From: an uncultured Prevotella sp.
Lineage (GTDB): Bacteria > Bacteroidota > Bacteroidia > Bacteroidales > Bacteroidaceae
DNA: 20,614 nt
Reading direction: 5' to 3'
Assembly: GCA_900546605.1 (NCBI GenBank)
Contig: URDV01000007.1
Span: 1 to 20,614 of the forward strand
A model generated the notes under the pieces. The model was given only the letters and a program-made list of their open reading frames with translations. It was not told the DNA's origin and did not search any database. Each line of letters begins with the position of its first letter. Position 1 is the first letter of the stretch. The position numbers and the translations under genes were made by a program. Shown in pieces: positions 14,076-20,614 of the stretch.

Positions 14076-14891
14076 ATGCGAAATTGGACTACCATTAAAG
14101 AATACAAAGAAATTCTTTTTGACTTTTACAACGGCATTGCCCGAATTACTATAAATCGTCCGCGTTATCGCAACGCATTTACCCCACTTACTGTAGCCGA
14201 AATGAGCGACGCGCTGCGTTATTGTCGTGAAGCACAAGATGTGTGCGTAGTAGTACTCACTGGTGCTGGCGACAAAGCTTTCTGTGCAGGAGGTGATATG
14301 CACGTAAAGGGGCGTGGTGGCTACGTTGGTGGCGATGGTGTGCCCCGACTCAATGTGTTAGATGTGCAAAAGCAAATTCGCTCACTACCTAAACCTGTTA
14401 TTGCCATGGTTAATGGTTTTGCTATTGGAGGTGGCCATGTGCTACACCTTATGTGCGATTTAACCATAGCCTCAGATAATGCTATTTTTGGTCAAACGGG
14501 GCCTAAAGTAGGTTCATTTGACGCAGGCTTTGGAGCATCTTACTTAGCACGCATCGTGGGGCAAAAAAAAGCACGCGAAATTTGGTTCATGTGCCGTCAA
14601 TACTCAGCAGTTGAGGCTGAACGCATGGGCATGGTTAACAAAGTGGTGCCATTTGACAAACTTGAAGACGAAGTGGTAGAGTGGGCTGAAACCATGATGG
14701 AACGTTCGCCCTTAGCCTTGCGCATGATTAAAGCAGGACTTAATGCCGAGTTAGATGGTCAAGCTGGCATTCAAGAGTTGGCTGGCGATGCTACCATGCT
14801 CTACTATATGCTTGACGAAGCACAAGAGGGCGGACGTGCTTTTCTTGAAAAGCGCAAGCCCGATTTTAAAAAGTACCCCAAACTCCCCTAA
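14076..14891 (+). CDS. menB: 1,4-dihydroxy-2-naphthoyl-CoA synthase
   Basis: Crotonase-fold enzyme that closes o-succinylbenzoyl-CoA into dihydroxynaphthoyl-CoA in menaquinone synthesis. At 271 residues it is full length. Visible family features are NRPRYRNAFTP (27-37), the oxyanion-hole segments FCAGGDM (69-75) and IGGGH (117-121), and QTGPKVGSFDAGFGASY (140-156). The QTG form at 140-142 is that of bicarbonate-dependent (type I) MenB enzymes. GQKKAREIWFMCRQYSA (162-178) is close to the E. coli sequence and separates MenB from other enoyl-CoA hydratases. It is the first gene of a probable menB - menCE - tsaC operon, with only 9 bases to the next start. menF and menD are not upstream, since the next gene that way is a divergent hexosaminidase. 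A poor promoter candidate (TTTG at 14017-14020, then GAAATTAG at 14041-14048) is all that is visible. Confidence 0.95.
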   Translation: MRNWTTIKEYKEILFDFYNGIARITINRPRYRNAFTPLTVAEMSDALRYCREAQDVCVVVLTGAGDKAFCAGGDMHVKGRGGYVGGDGVPRLNVLDVQKQIRSLPKPVIAMVNGFAIGGGHVLHLMCDLTIASDNAIFGQTGPKVGSFDAGFGASYLARIVGQKKAREIWFMCRQYSAVEAERMGMVNKVVPFDKLEDEVVEWAETMMERSPLALRMIKAGLNAELDGQAGIQELAGDATMLYYMLDEAQEGGRAFLEKRKPDFKKYPKLP

Positions 14892-14900
14892 CGTTTCATC

Positions 14901-16970
14901 ATGCACTTTCTTCCCTTTAAAATAAGAGTAGTGCCACGCACACTACAATTCAAGCAACCAGCTGGCACTTCGCGTGGCATTTACTACAACCGCAAAGTGT
15001 GGTACATAGTCATAACCTCATCCGACCCACAAATTCATTTTACAGGGTTAGGTGAATGTGCTCCGCTCCATGACCTCAGTTGCGACTACGATGAACACTA
15101 TGAACAACGATTGCGTAAGGTTTGTGCTGAAGTTGAGGAAACACAGAATTTAAATGTTCGCAAATTGCGTCATCTACCTTCCATGCTCTTTGGACTACAA
15201 TCAGCCTTTCGTTCAGCTGCAGGTTCATTGGGGGGCGACTACCTCCGACTTTATCCTTCAGCCTTTACACGAGGCGAAAAGGGCATTCCTATTAACGGAC
15301 TGGTGTGGATGGGATCATATGACGAGATGTGCCAACGCATGGAGGATAAACTTGAACAAGGATTTCGTTGTGTCAAGCTTAAAATTGGTGCCATTGACTT
15401 TGAAAGCGAAATGGAACTTATTCGCCAATTGCGTTCACGCTATAGCAAAGAGGTGGTTGAGCTGCGAGTGGATGCTAATGGTGGTTTTACACCTTCTGAG
15501 GCTCCGCGCAAATTAGACATTTTAGCCCAATACGACATACACAGCATAGAGCAACCCATTAAGCAAGGACAATGGAAAGAAATGGCTCACTTGTGCGCCA
15601 ACACACCTCTGCCCATTGCACTCGATGAAGAGCTCATTGGAGTCAACGACTTTGAACAAAAGATAGATTTGCTCGACACCATTCGTCCCCAATTCATTGT
15701 GCTTAAGCCCACACTTCATGGTGCCTTTACGGGGGCTGGCGAATGGATGTCATTGGCCAAGGACCGTAACATTGGCTATTGGACAACCTCAGCTCTTGAA
15801 AGCAACGTAGGACTAAATGCTATTGCCCAATGGTGTGCAGCCATTGACCCCGACACACCTTTACCACAGGGATTAGGAACAGGACAACTATTTGTTGAGA
15901 ACTTTGACAAAGCCCCTTTACACATTGAGGGCGACTGCCTATGGTATGGCTCAAAAGAGCAAAGAAACTTTCTACACGAAATTGAAGCATTTAAGCAGCG
16001 TTGGCAACAGCCCACACCCACCATGCAAGTACACACATCAGGCAGCACTGGGCAACCTAAAAGCATGAAGGTTGAAAAAGTGCGTATGTGGGATAGTGCT
16101 TTAACCACACTACAAGCACTCGGTCTGCAAGAGGGGAATACAGCTTTGCTATGCATGCCTTTGCGCTACATTGCAGGACAAATGATGTTGGTTCGTAGTT
16201 TTGCTGGGCAGCTGCAACTCATCCCCGTAGCGCCTACATCCCACCCTTATGCCCATTTGCACGAAGCACCTGACTTTGCAGCACTCACCCCAATGCAAGT
16301 GTTTGAGTCACTCAAAGTTCCTCATGAACGTTCATTGTTACGTCGCACACTTTGCCTCATCATTGGCGGTGGAGCCATATCTGATGCTTTGACCAAAGAG
16401 TTAAAGCGTTTTCCCAACCCCGTTTATAGCACGTATGGCATGACCGAAACCTTATCGCACATAGCCTTGCGTCGACTCAACGGACCTACGGCAAGTGATG
16501 CATATACCCCTTTGCCTGGTGTCGATGTTTCACTATCAAGCGAGGGATGCTTGTGCATTTATGCCCCACAGGTTAATAGTGAGCACCTCACCACCAACGA
16601 TTTAGCAGAGATTCTGCCCAATGGGAGTTTCCGCATTTTGGGGCGACGCGATAACGTAATCTGTTCAGGAGGCATTAAAATGCAAATTGAGGAAATTGAG
16701 CAGAAGTTATCTTGCCTACATCTACCACTACAAATCACGGCACTTCCACACGATAGTTTAGGAGAAGCTATCACCTTGCTCTACAGTGCTGACAAAGAGC
16801 TCACCTCTTTTATCAAGGAACAATGCCACTTGTTGTTGGACAAATATGAAATGCCACGCCACATCATTCGTGTAGATGAACTGCCACTAACCGAAACAGG
16901 TAAACCTGCTCGCGCACAGGCGCGGCAATTGGCTATAAAAATGACAACACAGAGTGACAACCCATTTTGA
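14901..16970 (+). CDS. menC-menE: MenC-MenE fusion: o-succinylbenzoate synthase / OSB-CoA ligase
   Basis: One uninterrupted 689-residue frame covers two consecutive menaquinone steps. Residues 1 to about 345 are MenC of the enolase superfamily: VKLKIG (158-163, catalytic Lys159 and Lys161), metal ligands Asp191 (RVDANGG), Glu217 (SIEQP) and Asp242 (ALDEEL), and Lys269 (VLKPTL). Residues about 375-680 are a short adenylate-forming MenE: P-loop HTSGSTGQPKS (378-388), STYGMTET (510-517), Asp567 in TTNDLAE, GRRDNVICSGG (581-591) and the C-terminal Lys668 in ETGKPAR. The ligase lacks the N-terminal subdomain that precedes the P-loop in full-size enzymes, as is usual for Bacteroidetes MenE. The join runs through HIEGDCLWYGSKEQRNFLHE with no stop. 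All key residues are present, so both halves look active. The fusion would pass o-succinylbenzoate directly to its CoA ligase and feed the MenB encoded upstream. Confidence 0.93.
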   Translation: MHFLPFKIRVVPRTLQFKQPAGTSRGIYYNRKVWYIVITSSDPQIHFTGLGECAPLHDLSCDYDEHYEQRLRKVCAEVEETQNLNVRKLRHLPSMLFGLQSAFRSAAGSLGGDYLRLYPSAFTRGEKGIPINGLVWMGSYDEMCQRMEDKLEQGFRCVKLKIGAIDFESEMELIRQLRSRYSKEVVELRVDANGGFTPSEAPRKLDILAQYDIHSIEQPIKQGQWKEMAHLCANTPLPIALDEELIGVNDFEQKIDLLDTIRPQFIVLKPTLHGAFTGAGEWMSLAKDRNIGYWTTSALESNVGLNAIAQWCAAIDPDTPLPQGLGTGQLFVENFDKAPLHIEGDCLWYGSKEQRNFLHEIEAFKQRWQQPTPTMQVHTSGSTGQPKSMKVEKVRMWDSALTTLQALGLQEGNTALLCMPLRYIAGQMMLVRSFAGQLQLIPVAPTSHPYAHLHEAPDFAALTPMQVFESLKVPHERSLLRRTLCLIIGGGAISDALTKELKRFPNPVYSTYGMTETLSHIALRRLNGPTASDAYTPLPGVDVSLSSEGCLCIYAPQVNSEHLTTNDLAEILPNGSFRILGRRDNVICSGGIKMQIEEIEQKLSCLHLPLQITALPHDSLGEAITLLYSADKELTSFIKEQCHLLLDKYEMPRHIIRVDELPLTETGKPARAQARQLAIKMTTQSDNPF

Positions 16971-17004
16971 CGTTCTCTACTCACACATGATTCAATCAAA
17001 GCTT

Positions 17005-17610
17005 ATGGAAAAAGATAATAACAATCACACAATGGGGCACCTACGCGAATATCGTGATGATATTCGTCAGGCAGTTGATGTAATGAACCAAGGGGGAATC
17101 ATACTCTACCCCACCGACACAATATGGGGCATTGGCTGCGATGCCACAAATGCCGATGCGGTGCGCCGAGTGTTCGAAATTAAGCAACGCGACGATGCCA
17201 AAGCACTCATCACGCTCATTGACTCTGAAGCAAAACTTGAATTTTATGTACGCGAGGTGCCTGAAGTTGCTTGGCAACTCATCGAGGTAGCCGAGCGTCC
17301 GCTTACCATCATCTATGATGGAGCACGCAATCTTGCTCCTAACCTATTGGCCGAAGATGGCAGCGCAGGCATTCGCATCACACGCGAGGAGTTCAGTCGC
17401 AACCTTTGCATGCGCATGCGTAGGGCTATTGTGTCGACATCGGCTAACATTAGCGGGCAGCCTTCGCCCAAAAACTTTGCTGACATTTCACCTCAAATTC
17501 TTAATGCAGTTGACTACGTGTGCACTTCACGTCGCAACGAAACACAAAATCCACCTGCTTCAAACATTATTAAATTAGGCTTAGGTGGTCAAGTTAAAGT
17601 AATACGATAA
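17005..17610 (+). CDS. tsaC: Threonylcarbamoyl-AMP synthase (YrdC/Sua5 family)
   Basis: Makes threonylcarbamoyl-adenylate from threonine, bicarbonate and ATP for the t6A modification at position 37 of ANN-decoding tRNAs. Family features from the chosen ATG: GGIILYPTDTIWGIGCDATN (30-49), IKQRDDAKALITLI with the nucleotide-binding basic residues (59-72), GIRITR (122-127) and STSANISG (144-151). At 201 residues it is the short, single-domain form without the Sua5 C-terminal domain. The frame opens at a GTG (16954) inside the menCE 3' end, and further ATGs lie at 16987 and 17032. The ATG at 17005 (MEKDNNNH) gives a length typical of the family and lies 34 bases past the menCE stop. The gene shares direction and close spacing with the men genes, so co-transcription is likely. 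Its TAA stop (17608-17610) is also the first three bases of an inverted-repeat element. Confidence 0.9.
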   Translation: MEKDNNNHTMGHLREYRDDIRQAVDVMNQGGIILYPTDTIWGIGCDATNADAVRRVFEIKQRDDAKALITLIDSEAKLEFYVREVPEVAWQLIEVAERPLTIIYDGARNLAPNLLAEDGSAGIRITREEFSRNLCMRMRRAIVSTSANISGQPSPKNFADISPQILNAVDYVCTSRRNETQNPPASNIIKLGLGGQVKVIR

Positions 17611-17773
17611 GTAGGTGGTTCTAAAAATTCTGATAGTTGCTTTGCACTCTCTCACATGTGTCTTTTGTCTGTTTTCTCAGTCACATAGCCCGCTATGCTC
17701 CTTCGTTCACTAACAAAAATACACACAATAGGGTATAAATCAACTTATCTGAATTATTAGAACCACCAATTTA
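17608..17773. mobile_element. MITE-like inverted-repeat element, 166 bp, abutting tsaC
   Basis: The first 28 bases (from TAAGTAGGTGGTTCTAA) and the reverse complement of the last 28 (from TAAATTGGTGGTTCTAA) agree at 24 positions. The interior has a small hairpin, CATAG (17684-17688) with CTATG (17692-17696), and no gene. The ends are a GTGGTTC variant of the TAAGTAGGTGTTC termini found elsewhere in the window. No transposase is present. Confidence 0.6.
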
Positions 17774-17790
17774 GTGTTCCGTTCCATTTT

Positions 17791-17835
17791 CACCCCAAAG
17801 TGCATTCACATCATACACTTTGGGGTGATTTTTTT
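17791..17835 (+). terminator. Terminator of the men-tsaC operon
   Basis: CACCCCAAAGTG (17791-17802) pairs exactly with CACTTTGGGGTG (17816-17827) around a 13-base loop, followed by A and seven Ts. GTGTTC (17774-17779) and GAACAC (17836-17841) flank it as an outer inverted repeat. It lies between convergent genes, but the U-tract serves only the plus strand. Confidence 0.85.
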
Positions 17836-17851
17836 GAACACTTACTCTTAT

Positions 17852-19363
17852 TTAGGCATTATGTCCCCCTATTTGCGAATTACGTTCTCTCATTGTGGCA
17901 CCTTCAGCAAAATTCAAGCCACTCAATATTGCATTTTTCCCCATTTTCTGCTTTATCTGCAAAACAGTTTGTTGCAGCAACCTCTCTTTTCTTTGTTTTT
18001 CCTCAGTAGCATTCCTCTCTCGTTCTATTTTGTCATAATCAGTAAATAAATCAAGTTGAACTACCTCAGGTTGCACCCTTTTATAATCCGTTTCATTTAC
18101 CACCCTACCCGCGGTGAGTGTAAGGCGTCTTATGAGTAGCGAACGATTCACCACCCTATCAAACACCTGCAGCACACACTTGATTACTGCACTCGGCAAA
18201 GTAACATCCCAATCAGATAGATTTTGAACCCCATGTGCAGGCTTCGGCACACTCCTTCCATAATGATCTTTTACCACCGCTCCTTGATAAACAACTTGAA
18301 AGTTGTCTTGGCGCAAACTTTCACAATCATAGCCCACATCTACCATTATTTGTTGAGCAACTAATTTCTTTTCAAGTAACACAAGCAGCATGTTCTCAGC
18401 CATTTCATGCATTACTACGCGCGCCTGCTCAAAGGAATAAGGCCGCTGAAGCACTTGTCCACGACTTATTGAGTTTTGTTCGGGTTTATAAGCACGTATG
18501 TCTTGAATGGTGCAAGGTTCCCACCCCCAAGCATGGTCTATTATTAACTCTGCATTCACCCCAAAAGCTGCATATAAAGCTTTTTCATTACGTACCGACT
18601 GCCGTGCAATATCGCCCATTGTAAATAGGTTCATCTGCTCTAACCTTTGCGCAATGCCACGACCAAAGCGCCAAAATTTAGTGATAGGTTTAAAGTCCCA
18701 CAACTGCCTACGATATTCCATTTCGTTTAGTTCAGCTATGCGCACACCATCTTTATCGGCAGGCATATGTTTGGCTACAATGTCCATAGCCACCTTTGCC
18801 AAGTAAAGATTGGTGCCAATGCCCGCTGTGGCCGTAATGCCCGTTTCGCGTAACACCTCACGCACCAATTTCAATGCAAACTCATGAGCTGTCACACCGT
18901 AGGTTAATAAGTAAGGTGTTGCATCAATAAAAACCTCATCAATGGAGTATACATGTATGTCGCTCTCGGCTACATATTTTAAGTAAATGCCATATATGCG
19001 CGTACTATAAGCCACATAACGCGCCATGTGTGGAGGGGCCACAATGTAGTCTAACGCCCAATCTTTGTGTTGCGCAAGCTCTGCTGAAAAATGAGATTTG
19101 CCTACAAATCGCCCACAACAACTTACACGTTCAGCATTTACTTGTTTTACTCGCTGCACCACCTCAAACAGTCGAGCACGGCCAGCTATGCCATATTCCT
19201 TAAGTGAAGGCGATACAGCCAAACAGATGGTTTTGTCCGTGCGACTTTTGTCTGCCACCACCAAGTGGGTAGAAAGTGGGTCAAGCCCCCGCTCTACACA
19301 CTCAACCGATGCAAAAAATGACTTCAAATCAATTGCCAAATATACGCGTTTATCTAACTCCAT
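17852..19363 (-). CDS. Y-family (translesion) DNA polymerase
   Basis: Error-prone polymerase of the ImpB/MucB/SamB (UmuC/DinB-related) family for copying past DNA damage. From the ATG at 19361-19363 it has 503 residues. The palm has Asp12 in YLAIDLKSFFASVE and the catalytic pair Asp142-Glu143 in YSIDEVFIDAT, so all three acidic metal ligands are present. QLDLF at 436-440 is a perfect sliding-clamp binding motif. The end GKNAILSGLNFAEGATMRER plus NSQIGGH is the C-terminal signature of the long Y-family polymerases of Bacteroidetes and Firmicutes. An in-frame ATG 24 bases upstream is possible, but homologous alignments begin close to the chosen Met. The frame is intact. No LexA or UmuD partner is next to it, and no LexA-like operator was recognised. 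A -7 promoter box lies at 19428-19435. Confidence 0.92.
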   Translation of the reverse strand: MELDKRVYLAIDLKSFFASVECVERGLDPLSTHLVVADKSRTDKTICLAVSPSLKEYGIAGRARLFEVVQRVKQVNAERVSCCGRFVGKSHFSAELAQHKDWALDYIVAPPHMARYVAYSTRIYGIYLKYVAESDIHVYSIDEVFIDATPYLLTYGVTAHEFALKLVREVLRETGITATAGIGTNLYLAKVAMDIVAKHMPADKDGVRIAELNEMEYRRQLWDFKPITKFWRFGRGIAQRLEQMNLFTMGDIARQSVRNEKALYAAFGVNAELIIDHAWGWEPCTIQDIRAYKPEQNSISRGQVLQRPYSFEQARVVMHEMAENMLLVLLEKKLVAQQIMVDVGYDCESLRQDNFQVVYQGAVVKDHYGRSVPKPAHGVQNLSDWDVTLPSAVIKCVLQVFDRVVNRSLLIRRLTLTAGRVVNETDYKRVQPEVVQLDLFTDYDKIERERNATEEKQRKERLLQQTVLQIKQKMGKNAILSGLNFAEGATMRERNSQIGGHNA

Positions 19364-19427
19364 GTTTAGTTTTTCCCCTTCCTGCAATATTAACCTTATT
19401 ATTTCCTTTCATGAGCCAATCACAACA

Positions 19428-19435
19428 CAAAAGTA
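19428..19435 (-). promoter_or_regulatory. -7 promoter box of the Y-family polymerase gene
   Basis: The minus strand reads TACTTTTG followed by TG, an exact TAnnTTTG match and nearly identical to the serS box, 65 bases before the chosen ATG. At the -33 distance lies the GAACACCTACTTC end of the repeat at 19449-19490 and not a TTTG. Confidence 0.45.
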
Positions 19436-19448
19436 TAATTTTTTCTTG

Positions 19449-19490
19449 AAGTAGGTGTTCTAAAATATTTTATATTTTCGATAGATATTG
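19449..19490. repeat. Solo end of the inverted-repeat element family
   Basis: GAAGTAGGTGTTC is followed by A/T-rich sequence and TCGATAGATATT. It matches 542-583 at most positions, including the internal TCGATAGATATT, so it is a copy of the same element's left part. No right end is found downstream, so the copy is truncated. A weaker hit, AGGTATTCAAAATGA, lies near 19767-19781. Confidence 0.55.
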
Positions 19491-19590
19491 AAGTCGTCTA
19501 AACTTATTACAATTCGTTAAAAGGGGAGTTCATAGGGTACTTTCTTAAATAAGGCTCCTTTCACACTAAACACTTAGCACGTATGACAGA

Positions 19591-19685
19591 AATAACATAT
19601 CACCCGTTGGCAAGAATCTTGGTTAACGGGTTAACAAGTTGACAAGTTAACAAGTAAGTATGCTAACGCGTAAATAACATATCAC
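19591..19685 (+). repeat. Octamer array flanked by 13-bp direct repeats
   Basis: AATAACATATCAC occurs at 19591-19603 and 19673-19685. Between them lie tandem octamers at 19622-19661: GTTAACGG, GTTAACAA, GTTGACAA, GTTAACAA, GTAAGTAT. The array matches that at 735-773 in motif, period and terminal GTAAGT. The direct repeats could be a target duplication or a duplication of other origin. Confidence 0.6.
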
Positions 19686-19829
19686 TCTATAGATTGGTAC
19701 AATAAAGATGTACAAAATATGAGAAAAAAACAGGTGATAAATATGTTTTTGTGCTAAGCGAAAAACAGGTATTCAAAATGACAATCGGATGGAATGATTA
19801 CATTACTTTTCAGAAAATGTTATTTGTAT

Positions 19830-19837
19830 TACCTTTG
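19830..19837 (+). promoter_or_regulatory. -7 promoter box upstream of the ZIP gene
   Basis: TACCTTTG followed by CAAC is an exact TAnnTTTG match. TTTT lies at 19807-19810, 19 bases upstream, in the -33 position. The only plus-strand gene downstream is the ZIP transporter at 20147, which would have a leader of about 300 bases containing the 196-bp repeat element. Confidence 0.5.
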
Positions 19838-19908
19838 CAACATAAAACCCTATACATTCAAACATAGTGGTAATAAATACACCCACACCTACGACTCAAA
19901 ACATTGGC

Positions 19909-20104
19909 TAAGCAGGTGTTCAAAATTATTTTTTCATAGAAAGAACGTTATCGATGGTTCCTGCCCCCCGATAACGAGAAAACCGAAGAGGATTATAGCA
20001 GGTTATGTGACCAAGAACAAAAGAAACATTTGTGCCCGAGAATGTGCTTTCTATGTGAAAATTACATCTACTGATTGTATAAAATAATTTTGAACACCTA
20101 CTTA
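19909..20104. mobile_element. MITE-like inverted-repeat element, 196 bp
   Basis: The 24-base ends (left starts TAAGCAGGTGTTCAAAATT, right reads TAAGTAGGTGTTCAAAATT on the minus strand) agree at 23 positions. Inside, CATAGAAAG (19935-19943) pairs with CTTTCTATG (20047-20055), and CGTTATCG (19946-19953) pairs with CGATAACG (19969-19976). There is no gene. It is the best-preserved copy of the family in this window and would fold into a long stem as RNA. Confidence 0.7.
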
Positions 20105-20146
20105 ATAATCATAATATACACATACGCTATATCTAAATAAAACGTG

Positions 20147-20614
20147 ATGAATCAAATTTGGATAAGTGCCGCAGGTTTATGTGGCTCAACAATTATAGGA
20201 AGCGCATTGGGCTTTTTGATTAAAGAACTGCCTCACAAATGGAATGATACAATATTAGGCTATTGCGCGGGCATTATGTTAGCAGCCTCAACATTAGGAC
20301 TCATTGTGCCCGCCTTTGACATGACATGCCATTGGTGGATGGTAGTAGCAGGTGTTATTATTGGCGCTTTGTTTTTAAATGTGCTCGACCTGTTCACTCC
20401 ACATCTTCATCATATTACAGGACTTGATGAAGCTGAACACCACCACAACACAACACTTAATAGAGTTCTGTTGTTTGTTATGGCCATAGCCTTGCACAAA
20501 CTGCCTGAAGGCATGGCTGCAGGAGTGAGTTTATGCGACACCACACCTAATAGCTGGACCGTAAGCCTTGGCATAGCCCTACAAAATGTGCCAGAGGGAA
20601 TGGTTATCATAGCT
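20147..20614 (+). CDS. ZIP-family metal transporter, N-terminal part (truncated by window end)
   Basis: Inner-membrane transporter of zinc or other divalent metals. The 156 visible residues start MNQIWISAAGLCGSTIIGSA and contain at least four hydrophobic segments, with the fifth running off the edge. HKLPEGMAAG (about 115-124) is the TM4 ZIP signature whose His and Glu form the metal site. QNVPEGMVI follows as the TM5 signature, where Gln in place of His is typical of the GufA-type branch and not of E. coli ZupT. A His-rich loop (HLHHITGLDEAEHHHN, about 86-101) could bind metal. The ATG at 20147 is preceded in frame by a GTG (20144), and the ATG gives the usual family start. About 100 C-terminal residues are missing because the window ends. 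A structured repeat element ends 42 bases upstream. Confidence 0.88.
   Translation, partial: MNQIWISAAGLCGSTIIGSALGFLIKELPHKWNDTILGYCAGIMLAASTLGLIVPAFDMTCHWWMVVAGVIIGALFLNVLDLFTPHLHHITGLDEAEHHHNTTLNRVLLFVMAIALHKLPEGMAAGVSLCDTTPNSWTVSLGIALQNVPEGMVIIA

Noticed and set aside
19622..19661. CRISPR-like interpretation of the repeated GTTAAC units
   Set aside because: Units are 8 bp with no spacers and no cas genes are nearby.
19794..20087. Open frame of 97 codons before the ZIP gene
   Set aside because: It spans a promoter-like box and two thirds of the 196-bp inverted-repeat element, and looks like chance coding.

Overview
The window reads as a fragment of a Bacteroidales genome (Bacteroidota), possibly a Prevotella-like or related gut or oral lineage. 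The support is the -7 promoter motif TAnnTTTG close upstream of several genes, a TonB-dependent receptor with an N-terminal carboxypeptidase-regulatory-like domain, an SPII lipoprotein, a short Bacteroidetes-style MenE, and protein families typical of that order. The genus cannot be fixed from sequence alone. The first 14 bases match the 3' end of an Illumina adapter, so the left edge is a true assembly end in an unfinished (probably metagenomic) contig. The right edge cuts a ZIP transporter gene.

Layout. 15-424 (-): N-terminal third of serS. 425-963: non-coding, with an inverted-repeat element, an octamer array and a strong hairpin. 964-3935 (-): ppk1 and a short ppx/gppA-type phosphatase, overlapping as ATGA, a polyphosphate synthesis and turnover pair. 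3936-4319: structured repeats and a bidirectional terminator. 4320-5852 (-) and 6266-9055 (+): a beta-helix surface lipoprotein and a TonB-dependent receptor, divergent across a 413-bp regulatory gap. 9274-9870 (+): iron-type superoxide dismutase. 9884-10242: four tandem 86-bp repeats, the last of which supplies the promoter of a ManC-type mannose-1-phosphate guanylyltransferase with a fused cupin (10270-11613, +). 11868-13889 (-): secreted GH20 hexosaminidase. 14076-17610 (+): menB, a continuous menC-menE fusion, and a TsaC/YrdC tRNA-modification gene, probably one operon. 17852-19363 (-): Y-family DNA polymerase with a clamp-binding motif. 20147-end (+): ZIP-family metal transporter, partial.

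The genes are mostly ordinary core and surface functions: menaquinone, polyphosphate, oxygen defence, sugar-nucleotide supply, glycan hydrolysis and outer-membrane uptake. The unusual material lies between them. A family of short inverted-repeat elements ends in TAAGTAGGTGTTC. Copies or solo ends occur at 542-658, 4032-4149, 17608-17773, 19449-19490 and 19909-20104, and they resemble non-autonomous (MITE-like) elements. A second motif, tandem GTTAACNN octamers, occurs in two of the same gaps. A third is the 86-bp tandem repeat with a hairpin preserved by base-pair-compatible changes. No phage, CRISPR, toxin-antitoxin or defence system was recognised.
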